Source: Streptomyces sp. SA15
Lineage (GTDB): Bacteria; Actinomycetota; Actinomycetes; Streptomycetales; Streptomycetaceae
Reading direction: 5' to 3'
Assembly (NCBI RefSeq): GCF_002291145.1
Contig: NZ_NTGE01000059.1
Location: 1 to 48,814, forward strand
DNA length: 48,814 nt
Shown here: positions 42,533-48,814 of the stretch, one piece after another
Position numbering within the stretch: position 1 is the first letter of the stretch
Layout: each line of letters begins with the position of its first letter
Position numbers and translations under genes: made by a program
Notes under the pieces: model-generated
The model's database searches: none
Seen by the model: the letters and a program-made list of their open reading frames with translations, nothing else
What the model was told of the DNA's origin: nothing

Positions 42533-44191
42533 GTGAACAGAGCTGGGAAGATCGGCCTTGCCAGTACCTGCGCCGCCCTGGTCGTCGTCGGCGGAATCGG
42601 CGCCTACAACATCGTGCATGGCCTGACCTCCGGTCCCGCGGGTGATGCCCAGACCAAGGTGGCGCGCACGTTCGACCCGTCGGCCGTGTCGAGTACGCCG
42701 CCGACGGACGCCGAAGCCGTCAAACTGACCCGCGCGTTCCTGGACAGCTGGTCCAAGCAGCACCTCGGCGACGCGGCGGGCGACACCGACCTCCCGGACG
42801 CGGCCGCACAGGCACTGCGGGGATACGCGGACGGCCTGCACCTCAAAACGCTGTCGTTCACACACATTCGCTCGGCGGGGCCCTCGACGGTCACGCCCGG
42901 CGCCACCAAGGTCACCTTCGGCGTCACTGCCCAGGTCGCGGATGGCACCTGGAGCTACCCGAGCGCGGTGGCGGTACGGAAGAGCACAAACGACGTGCTG
43001 GCGGCCCACTGGAACAACTCGGTGCTCTACCCGGGCCTGGGCGACGACCAGTCGCTGACCGCGGGCAAGCTGCCGGCCGACACCACCACGGTGAAGGTGC
43101 TCGCCGGCGACGGAAAGACAGACCTGTCCATCTTCCCGTCCCTGCGGGACATCACGGCGACGATCCGCAAGAACGCCAAGCCCGCCGGCGGAAACCCCGG
43201 CACGGGCGTGGCCGTGGTCGACGGCATCGGCACGGGCGTCAAGGCGCTGAAGGTCTTCTCCAAGGGCCGGGCTGCCGTCGTCAAGACCACGATCGACGCC
43301 CGTCTTCAGGCGGTGGCCGAAACCGCGGTGAAGGACGCCCATCTACAGGACAAGCCCGCCGGGACGGTGGCGCTCGACTGGAGGACCGGCCACATCCTCG
43401 CGATCGCCCACACGGGAGCGGACGGCGACATCGCCATCAACGGCATCAAGTCGCCGGGCTCCACCATGAAGATCGTCACGTCGGCGGCCCTGTTCGACCA
43501 GGTGGGCCTCGCGCCGGGCAGTCCGGCCCCGTGCACGGACTCGGTGACGGCCAACAGCCAGACATTCCACAACGACCCGGGCGTGAGGGCCAACCCGGCC
43601 TCCACGATCGCGCAGGCGTTCACCGCGTCGTGCAACACCTCCTTCATCAAGGACGGATTCCACTACCTGGTGAACAACGGCGACGCCTCCACCCTGCACG
43701 ACGAGGCCGTGAACGTCTTCGGCATGGGCAACTGGTCGATCGGCGGCGGGGTCGCCACCACGGACGCGAGCATTCCACCGGATGTCCAGGGCGGTGACCA
43801 GGCGGCCCAGTTCATCGGTCAGGGAAAGGTGACGGCCACGCCGCTGTTCATGGCGTCCGTGGCGGCGACCGTACGCAACGTCGGGTTCAAGCAGCCGGTC
43901 ATCCTGCCCGGCCAGCACCAGGACACCGCGCTGCGGCAGATCTCCCGTCGTACGGCCGGCTACCTGCAGTCGATGATGCGCAGCGTGGCCACCAGCGGCA
44001 CCGCGGCTCCGCGCCTGGGCGGTCTTGCGGGCGTGGGCGCCAAGACGGGCACCGCGGAGGAAGGGGACGACACGAACGGGTGGCTGACCGCGTACAACTC
44101 CCGCATCGCCGTCGCGGCGTTGGTCGAGGGCGGCAGTTCCGGTGTGGACTCCGCCGGATACGTCGTCCGGCAGCTGCTGACCGGTAGCTGA
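42533..44191 (+). CDS. Penicillin-binding transpeptidase, class B-like
   Basis: A 552-residue protein; GTG 42533 starts MNRAGKIGLASTCAALVVVG with an N-terminal membrane anchor. The frame is open 19 codons further upstream, but that part is not hydrophobic. Residues about 55-170 form an NTF2-like (MecA-N) domain, a linker domain follows, then the transpeptidase: nucleophile S310 in SPGSTMKIVT (SxxK), S366-C-N in FTASCNTSFIK (SxN) and K504-TG in GVGAKTGTAEEG. All three active-site motifs are intact. It cross-links peptidoglycan at the outer face of the membrane. It stands outside the dcw cluster, among envelope genes, so it is probably a dispensable, possibly stress- or development-specific PBP, or a low-affinity one. 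Confidence 0.92.
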   Translation: MNRAGKIGLASTCAALVVVGGIGAYNIVHGLTSGPAGDAQTKVARTFDPSAVSSTPPTDAEAVKLTRAFLDSWSKQHLGDAAGDTDLPDAAAQALRGYADGLHLKTLSFTHIRSAGPSTVTPGATKVTFGVTAQVADGTWSYPSAVAVRKSTNDVLAAHWNNSVLYPGLGDDQSLTAGKLPADTTTVKVLAGDGKTDLSIFPSLRDITATIRKNAKPAGGNPGTGVAVVDGIGTGVKALKVFSKGRAAVVKTTIDARLQAVAETAVKDAHLQDKPAGTVALDWRTGHILAIAHTGADGDIAINGIKSPGSTMKIVTSAALFDQVGLAPGSPAPCTDSVTANSQTFHNDPGVRANPASTIAQAFTASCNTSFIKDGFHYLVNNGDASTLHDEAVNVFGMGNWSIGGGVATTDASIPPDVQGGDQAAQFIGQGKVTATPLFMASVAATVRNVGFKQPVILPGQHQDTALRQISRRTAGYLQSMMRSVATSGTAAPRLGGLAGVGAKTGTAEEGDDTNGWLTAYNSRIAVAALVEGGSSGVDSAGYVVRQLLTGS

Positions 44192-44198
44192 TCCGCCG

Positions 44199-44372
44199 TC
44201 AGCGTCGACAGTCTTGGGAGCGCCCGACGACTGCACGCGGGATGCCTGTCTCCGTAACGAGCCGGCCCACCGGCACCTGCTCGGGGTCGTCGGCCCCGCG
44301 GTGCTCGCTCGTCAACTCTGCCTCGCCGCCGATCAGAAGCAGGACCCTGGCCCTGATTCGCTCCCTGACAGC
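44199..44372 (-). pseudogene. Small repeated protein, truncated copy
   Basis: Encodes VRERIRARVLLLIGGEAELT, SEHRGADDPEQVPVGRLVTE, TGIPRAVVGRSQDCRR, homologous to the gene at 45356-45586 but diverging after 'TGIPRA'. There is no start codon at the expected place (GTC instead of GTG), and the last ~25 residues are lost. It abuts the PBP stop. Confidence 0.7.
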
Positions 44373-44414
44373 AGATGTGTTCGCGCCTCTCCCAGCGGAA
44401 GGAGCGAGAGCGGC

Positions 44415-45084
44415 GTACGGCAGAGCGACTACCCGGACCTCCTGCGGGATGGCATGAGCCACTTCACCGGCAGCTGATTCGAGAGCGTGATGGTCGACGA
44501 CTGGCTGAGCACCTTCCCTCACGTCGTCGAAAGGCTGGAGCGTGGCATCGACGTCGCGGACGTGGGATGCGGCGCGGGCCGTGCCCTGATCGTGCTCGCC
44601 CGGATGTTTCCCCGGTCGCGTTTCACCGGGTTCGACAACTTCCCGGCCCAGGTGGAACGCGCCCGGGCGAACGCGGAGAAGGCCGGTGTCGCCGACCGCG
44701 TGACCTTCGAGACGGTCGATGCCGCCCAGGGGCTCCCCGGGCGCTACGACCTCGTCACCACGTTCGACGTCATCCACGCGGAGGAACCGAAGCGGCTCCT
44801 TGCCGCGATCAGGCCGCGGTCAACGACGACGGCGACTACCTGATGCTCGAGATCAACTGCGAGGATCGCCCCGAGGACAACGTGGGCCCCGTCGCATCAA
44901 TGTTCTACGGGTTCAGCATGTTCTACTGCATGACCACGTCCCTCGCGAACGGCGGAGCCGCTCTGGGAACGTGCGGGATGCCCGAGACGGTCGTACGCAG
45001 TCTGTGCGCCGAAGCGGGCTTCAGCAACGTGGCCCGGTCCACGGCGGAGGACCCTTCAACGTCCTCTACGACATCAAGCCGTAG
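44415..45084 (+). pseudogene. Class I SAM-dependent methyltransferase, three frames
   Basis: The first ~25 codons (YPDLLRDGMSHFTGS, then an in-frame TGA) precede VDDWLSTFPHVVERLERGID, VADVGCGAGRALIVLARMFP, an SAM-binding motif I, with FTGFDNFPAQVERARANAEK AGVADRVTFETVDAA and YDLVTTFDVIHAE. Near 44815 the phase changes to NDDGDYLMLEINCEDRPEDN, VGPVASMFYGFSMFYCMTTS ... CGMPETVVRSLCAEAGFSNV, and near 45050 again to PFNVLYDIKP, stop 45084. All pieces fit one protein of the family with 'VDDWxPALDG' and 'PFNxxxExRP' ends, usually ~350 residues with an N-terminal winged-helix domain, which is missing. Confidence 0.82.
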
Positions 45085-45355
45085 ACGGGCACCGAGACGT
45101 GCGGCGGCGGGGATGCACGCCGACCGCCGGGACCTTCGATGTGCGGGCGACGGCCGCCCCGATCGCCGGTAGTGCTGGGACCAGCGAAGACGCCGTCCTC
45201 AGGTTCGGTACGACAACAGCTGTTCAGCATGGGCGGGGCGGCAGGGACCGCGCTTCAGGCTTGGGGAGCCCGCCAGTCCCAGCGGCGCCGGGCCGGGACC
45301 GGACAAGAATGCCCTCAATATCATCCCTGCGTGGGGGCCCTTGGTATGCGAGGGC

Positions 45356-45586
45356 TCAGCGGACGCCGTCGGTTCCGTCCGCGCGCTCGAACCGCTCCAG
45401 CTCGCCCGCGTCGTCGATGACCGCCACCAGGTCGGCGCCGGCCAGCCGTGCGCGCGGGATGCCCGTCTCTGCGACGAGCCGGCTCACGGGCACGCGCTCC
45501 GGATCCTCGGCCCCGCGGTGCTCGGTCGTCAGCTCCGCATCGTCGCCGATCAGAAGCAGGACCCTGGCCCTGATCCTCTCGCTCAC
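45356..45586 (-). CDS. Small conserved-type protein, unknown
   Basis: A 76-residue acidic protein; GTG 45584-45586 starts VSERIRARVLLLIGDDAELT, TEHRGAEDPERVPVSRLVAE, TGIPRARLAGADLVAVIDDA, GELERFERADGTDGVR. AAGGAAT lies about 10 nt upstream. The order suggests a small alpha/beta fold in which a beta strand (RVLLLIG) and a helix (VSRLVAETG) alternate. No domain was recognised. Its broken twin at 44199-44372 and surrounding DNA form a ~140-bp direct repeat, so it was duplicated locally. Confidence 0.55.
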   Translation of the reverse strand: MSERIRARVLLLIGDDAELTTEHRGAEDPERVPVSRLVAETGIPRARLAGADLVAVIDDAGELERFERADGTDGVR

Positions 45587-45902
45587 CTGGTCATTCCTTC
45601 CGGGAGGGCTGTCAGGCGGGGTCGTACAGTTGATCAAACTGGACCAATATAGCCCCGCCGAGCCCGTCAAGAAGCTCTGGCCGAACGCCCCCGGACACAC
45701 CTGGTCGCCGGCCGGCGTCGGACACGAGCGAGGCTGGGCTGCACCGACGGCATGACCAAGGCCCGCGCCGCCCAAGGCCGGTCCTTCCCGCCGCTGGGCA
45801 GCCGCCTGTGACGATCTGGCCCTGGTGCTGTGCCAGCCCGCCGGGATTGGTTCGGATGCGGTTGACACAGCGGATGGCACGTCGGCGACCTTCGTTTCGT
45901 GT
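45587..45902. other. Intergenic stretch, no gene recognised
   Basis: Frames on both strands lack motif support. The sequence leads into the first of the two long direct repeats. Confidence 0.35.
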
Positions 45903-46045
45903 GCAGGGGCAGACCCGTCACGGGGGGAACTAGCCTGCCCCTGTATGTCGGAGCCCGCTGCCCCCACAGAGGGCGGGTTCCTTGACCCTCGAGATCGGAT
46001 CACCCGCTACAGCGCATTGTGGTGTCGATGTGTCACACGGGACCG
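45903..46045. repeat. Long direct repeat, copy A
   Basis: About 143 bp matching 48133-48280 in the same orientation. It begins with a hairpin CAGGGGCAG (45904-45912) / CTGCCCCTG (45935-45943) around ACCCGTCACGGGGGG..., continues GTCGGAGCCCGCTGCCCCC, CACAGAGGGCGGG, TTGACCCTCGAGATCGG and ends near TGTGTCACACGGGACCG. Non-coding by all appearances. The matching copy lies beyond the universal-stress gene, so the two bracket the permease unit. Confidence 0.75.
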
Positions 46046-46327
46046 CTCTGGCGCCCGGACTGGCGATGCGTCCCACACCGCGCCGGCCGTCCGGCATCGG
46101 GAGGATGCCCGGCTCCGTCCGCCTTGGCGGTCAGGAGCAGCGGATTCACCCGCAGGGGAGCACATGCAAAGCCTGCAGCGGTTGGGTAAGCGGGTGGCAC
46201 CACCAGCACGTAGAAAGGCACGGACCGCGGCGTGAGCCCGGTCGCGGAATGACTCACCCGCAGCCGGGCCGAAGCGGCGGCCCTGGTTCCATAAAGGCCC
46301 CTCACGTCTGTTGGAAGGAAGCCGGCC
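46046..46327. other. Leader of the ArsB/SLC13-type permease gene
   Basis: No gene seen. The region ends with TGGAAGGAAG, the ribosome-binding site used by the permease. No ArsR-type or other operator was recognised. Confidence 0.35.
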
Positions 46328-47584
46328 CTGAACATTTCGCTCGCGGAGGTCTTGTCCGCCGCTCTGCTGGTGCTGGTACTGGCCTGCGCGGTGATCCGCC
46401 CGTGGGGCTGGCCGGAAGCGGTGGTCGCGGTCCCGGCCGCAGCCCTGGTGATCGCCACCGGGGCGGTGTCGCTGGACGCTGTCCGGGCCGAGGTGGCACG
46501 GCTGGTGCCGGTGATCGGGTTTCTGGCGACGGTGCTGGTGCTGGCTCAGCTGTGTGACGACGAGGGGCTGTTCCATGCCTGCGGGGCCTGGATGGCCCGG
46601 GCCGGGGCAGGCCGGCCGCACAGGCTGCTGGTGCAGGTGTTCGTGATCGCGTCGCTGATCACGGCGGTGCTGAGCCTGGACGCCACGGTGGTGCTGCTCA
46701 CCCCGGTGGTATTCGCCACCGCCGCCCGGCTCGGCGCCCGGCCCAAGCCGCACGTATATGCCTGCACCCATCTGTCGAACACGGCGTCGCTGCTGCTGCC
46801 TGTGTCGAACCTGACGAACCTGCTGGCGTTCGCGGCCAGCGGGTTGAGCTTCACCCGGTTCGCCGCGCTGATGGTGCTGCCGTGGCTGGTCGCGATCGGC
46901 GTCGAGTACGCCGTCTTCCGCCGGTTCTTCGCCACCGACCTGGACGCTGGGGCGCAGGCGCCGTCCACCGCCGAGCCGCCGGAGCTGCCGCTGTTCGCGC
47001 TGGTCACGGTGGTATGCACGCTGGCCGGGTTCGTGGTGACCTCGGCGGTGGGGGTGAACCCGGCGTGGGCGGCTCTGGCCGGTGCGCTGGTGCTGGCCGC
47101 GCGTGCGCTGGCCCAGCGCCGCACCTCGCTCTCCGCTCTCGTGCGGGCCGCCGCGGTCCCCTTCCTCGCGTTCGTCCTGGCGCTGGGGATCGTGGTGCGG
47201 GCGGTGGTCGACAACGGGCTCGACGGCGCCCTGGGCCAGCTGATCCCCGACGGCACCTCACTGCCCGCGCTGCTGGGCATTGCGGCGCTGGCTGCTCTCC
47301 TGGCGAATGTGATCAACAATCTGCCCGCGGTGCTGGTGCTGCTGCCCCTGACGGCCCCGGCCGGGCCGGGAGCGGTCCTGGCGGTGCTGCTCGGGGTCAA
47401 CATCGGCCCCAACCTCACCTATGCCGGATCGTTGGCGACGTTGCTGTGGCGGCGGATCGTGCGTGAGCACGACACTGAGGTGGGGCTGGGCGAGTTCACC
47501 CGGCTCGGCCTGTACACGGTGCCTGCCGCGCTCGCCTGCTCGGTGGTGGCACTGTGGGGCGCGCTGCACCTGATCGGAACCTGA
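46328..47584 (+). CDS. ArsB/SLC13-type (IT superfamily) permease
   Basis: A 418-residue integral membrane protein with about 11 spans. Conserved features: RPWGWPEAVVAVPAAALVIA, VIGFLATVLVLAQLCDDEGL, SLDATVVLLTPVVFATAARL, HLSNTASLLLPVSNLTNLLA (the N-T/S motif of the first hairpin) and LLANVINNLPAVLVLLPLTA, LLGVNIGPNLTYAGSLATLL (the second). These mark the ion-transporter superfamily close to arsenical pump membrane proteins. No ArsA or ArsR is present, so arsenite export is only one possibility. The start is uncertain: CTG 46328 has GGAAGG 9 nt upstream and is shared with the paralogue at 39547; TTG 46352 is the first classical start but would lie just behind GGAGG. Confidence 0.85.
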   Translation: MNISLAEVLSAALLVLVLACAVIRPWGWPEAVVAVPAAALVIATGAVSLDAVRAEVARLVPVIGFLATVLVLAQLCDDEGLFHACGAWMARAGAGRPHRLLVQVFVIASLITAVLSLDATVVLLTPVVFATAARLGARPKPHVYACTHLSNTASLLLPVSNLTNLLAFAASGLSFTRFAALMVLPWLVAIGVEYAVFRRFFATDLDAGAQAPSTAEPPELPLFALVTVVCTLAGFVVTSAVGVNPAWAALAGALVLAARALAQRRTSLSALVRAAAVPFLAFVLALGIVVRAVVDNGLDGALGQLIPDGTSLPALLGIAALAALLANVINNLPAVLVLLPLTAPAGPGAVLAVLLGVNIGPNLTYAGSLATLLWRRIVREHDTEVGLGEFTRLGLYTVPAALACSVVALWGALHLIGT

Positions 47585-47619
47585 CCCGAGCCGGAGCGAG
47601 TGGTCGGAGGCTGACCTCT

Positions 47620-47973
47620 ATGGCCGTCGTCGTCTGGATCGTCGAGGGCACGTGGCCCGCGTGTGTGGACGCTGCCCGCACGCACACGCCCGAAGGCGCC
47701 GACATTGTGCTGCTGCACGTGACCGGGCATGAAATTCCGGGCGTCGCACATGGTGCCTTCGCCGGCCTGCTCGGCCGCGGCCACCCCGAACGCGATCCCG
47801 GCACGCGGATGGAGCACCTCGCCACCGCCTCCGCCGAGCAGCTGCTGCAGGAGGCGGCCGACCGGCTCGGCCGCCCCTGTACGCGCACCGAGCCCACCGG
47901 CCGCCTCGAACGCGAAGTCGTGGCCGCGGACGGCTGGAGGTCGCCCCGGGGCGGGAAGCAGAATTCTCAGTGA
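47620..47973 (+). CDS. Universal stress protein-like fragment
   Basis: ATG 47620 with GGAGG 9 nt upstream starts MAVVVWIVEGTWPACVDAAR, THTPEGADIVLLHVTGHEIP, then HLATASAEQLLQEAADRLGR PCTRTEPTGRLEREVVAA. This is the first two thirds of a Usp-fold protein (strand, helix, strand, long helix, 'GRxEREVVxA'). The expected end with the nucleotide loop (GADLLVxARDG...GPxSLGxxxRFVVDHAPCPVLLVW) is missing: after VVAADGW the 117-residue frame ends SPRGGKQNSQ. It follows the permease by 36 nt, probably in one transcript. Likely truncated or frameshifted. Confidence 0.65.
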   Translation: MAVVVWIVEGTWPACVDAARTHTPEGADIVLLHVTGHEIPGVAHGAFAGLLGRGHPERDPGTRMEHLATASAEQLLQEAADRLGRPCTRTEPTGRLEREVVAADGWRSPRGGKQNSQ

Positions 47974-48132
47974 GGGGCGGCGCGAGGGGACGGGAGCCGG
48001 ACCGGGCTACGGGCCCTGAACCGGCGAGGCTGCCGCAAGTCTGACGAGCGGGGCTCTGCCACCCCGCCCGCCGAGAAGGTCCTGGGTACCGCTGCGCGGT
48101 TGTGGGCACCCAGGGCCGGCCTTCGTCTTCGA
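47974..48132. other. Short intergenic stretch before repeat copy B
   Basis: No gene seen; GC-rich with CCGCCGAGAAGGTCC and GGGTGCCCACA-type inverted stretches (GGGTACCGC...TGGGCACCCAG), none followed by a T-run. Confidence 0.3.
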
Positions 48133-48280
48133 GCAGGGGCAGACCCGCCACGGGGGTAACCGAGCCTGCCCCTGCACGTCGGAGCCCGCTGCCCCCTCCA
48201 CAGAGGGCGGGCCCCTTGACCCTCGTGATCGGGTCGCCTCCTACAGCGCACCACGGATCTGATGTGTCACACCGTGACCG
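48133..48280. repeat. Long direct repeat, copy B
   Basis: About 148 bp, same order as copy A: hairpin GCAGGGGCAG (48133-48142) / CTGCCCCTGC (48166-48175), then GTCGGAGCCCGCTGCCCCCT, CACAGAGGGCGGG, TTGACCCTCGTGATCGG, CTACAGCGCA and TGTGTCACACCGTGACCG. It differs from copy A by scattered substitutions and a few indels. Confidence 0.75.
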
Positions 48281-48312
48281 TGCAGGCGGGCCGTACAGCC
48301 GCGTGGAGGCGG

Positions 48313-48814
48313 CTACGGCTTCTCGGGCTTGGTCGTTTTAGCGGGTTTGCTCGGCTTGGTCGGCTTGGCTGTCTTCTCAGCCGTCTCGGTCTTCTGGGCT
48401 TTCTTGGTCTTCTCGGCCTTGCCCTGTTTGTCTGCCGCTGAGGGCTGCGCCAACTGTTCCGCGCAGTATGCGGCGACGTTCTTCTCACCGTCGGCGGCGT
48501 CGACGAGCCGCTGCCAGGCCGTCGCGTCCAGTGCCTTGCCGCGGCCCTTGACTTTTTCGTACGCCCGGCAGTGGGCCTCGGTGTCCTGGGCGGTGGCCCG
48601 GTGGCCGGGTGTGACGGAGGCGCCGGGAGTGTGGGTCTTGGCCGGAGACGCGCCCGCGCCGGCCCGGCTGGAGGCAGTGGTCGATGGTTGCGGCGGCCGC
48701 CGGTCCCCGTGGCCGTCGTCAGACGAGCGGACGACGCCGATCGCCGCCACCGCGACGCCGCTGAGGGTGAGGCCGGCCAGGGACAGCGCCACGGCGGCCC
48801 GCACCGAGTGCCAG
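48313..48814 (-). CDS. Membrane-anchored or secreted hypothetical protein, open at the window edge
   Basis: At least 163 residues, stop at 48313. The frame stays open to the window end, so the true start may lie outside; a GTG at 48804 begins VRAAVALSLAGLTLSGVAVA, a hydrophobic segment. Then comes a Ser/Thr/Pro/Ala-rich linker, a compact helical part with two Cys (ATAQDTEAHCRAYEKVKGRG, KALDATAWQRLVDAADGEKN VAAYCAEQL) and a striking Lys/Thr/Pro-rich tail of repeated EKT, KPTKPSKPAK units. I recall proteins of this layout next to ECF sigma factor genes in Streptomyces. Function unknown. Confidence 0.65.
   Translation of the reverse strand, partial: WHSVRAAVALSLAGLTLSGVAVAAIGVVRSSDDGHGDRRPPQPSTTASSRAGAGASPAKTHTPGASVTPGHRATAQDTEAHCRAYEKVKGRGKALDATAWQRLVDAADGEKNVAAYCAEQLAQPSAADKQGKAEKTKKAQKTETAEKTAKPTKPSKPAKTTKPEKP

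Noticed and set aside
46328..47584. Naming the permease arsB
   Set aside because: No ArsR, ArsC or ArsA gene and no Cys-based arsenite signature nearby; family motifs support only the wider ArsB/SLC13 group.
47974..48132. Inverted stretches behind the Usp fragment as a terminator
   Set aside because: No T-run follows and the arms are imperfect; the hairpin in the downstream long repeat is stronger but is shared with a non-gene-end location.
1..48814. Prophage or integrative plasmid, suggested by two tyrosine recombinases
   Set aside because: No replication, transfer, packaging or structural genes, no tRNA or attachment repeats, and one recombinase is truncated.

Overview
The window reads as a Streptomyces (or very close actinomycete) chromosome: GC-rich throughout, strong third-position GC in the genes, GTG and TTG starts, and actinomycete families such as DUF6461, DUF1707, LmeA/DUF2993, DUF1906, LAETG sortase substrates and F420-type LLM oxidoreductases. 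Intact genes are interspersed with truncated, frameshifted and fused pieces and many insertion-sequence (IS) remnants, as is common in accessory or subtelomeric DNA. No tRNA, rRNA, CRISPR array, phage structural gene or housekeeping operon was seen.

Layout. 1-5 kb: IS tails, a frameshifted secreted NucA/NucB-type nuclease, a DUF6461 gene and a twice-frameshifted DUF1707 gene. 5-9.3 kb: a divergent LLM oxidoreductase/MarR pair with an operator-like palindrome between them, an IS256 remnant, a tyrosine recombinase and a small companion. 9.3-10.5 kb: fragments of ptsI and an oligopeptide ABC ATPase around a 17-bp perfect inverted repeat. 10.7-15.9 kb: an intact, tightly coupled operon of ABC ATPase, permease with an outer C-terminal domain, and a secreted beta-propeller/phosphoesterase, closed by a terminator. 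16-21.3 kb: a graveyard of GDT1, sua5, dapA and araC pieces and IS ends, with an SMI1/KNR4-like gene and an alpha/beta hydrolase surviving. 21.5-25.5 kb: SMP-30 lactonase, a divergent TetR/DUF1772 pair with three operator-like repeats, IS debris and a lipoprotein.

25.9-35.2 kb: a broken DUF1906 copy, a GIY-YIG-like fragment, then a 2031-residue secreted RHS/YD-repeat protein with a short variable C-terminal tip, followed 73 nt later by a small membrane protein. This pair is the best candidate for a new system: a polymorphic toxin and its immunity protein. A MATE exporter remnant follows. 35.4-38 kb: an N-terminally truncated tyrosine recombinase next to a complete IS5-family element. 38-39.1 kb: a quinone-oxidoreductase-like gene behind a MerR/SoxR-type promoter with a 19-bp spacer.

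39.2-44.2 kb is a cell-envelope cluster: LmeA-like protein, LAETG-anchored surface protein, secreted DUF1906 protein and a class B-like penicillin-binding protein. 44.2-48.8 kb holds two copies of a small gene (one broken), a frameshifted methyltransferase, an ArsB/SLC13-type permease with a universal-stress-protein fragment between two ~145-bp direct repeats, and a secreted hypothetical protein running to the window edge. A shortened copy of the permease gene lies at 39.2 kb. Several frameshifts could be read or assembly errors rather than true decay; this cannot be settled from the sequence alone.
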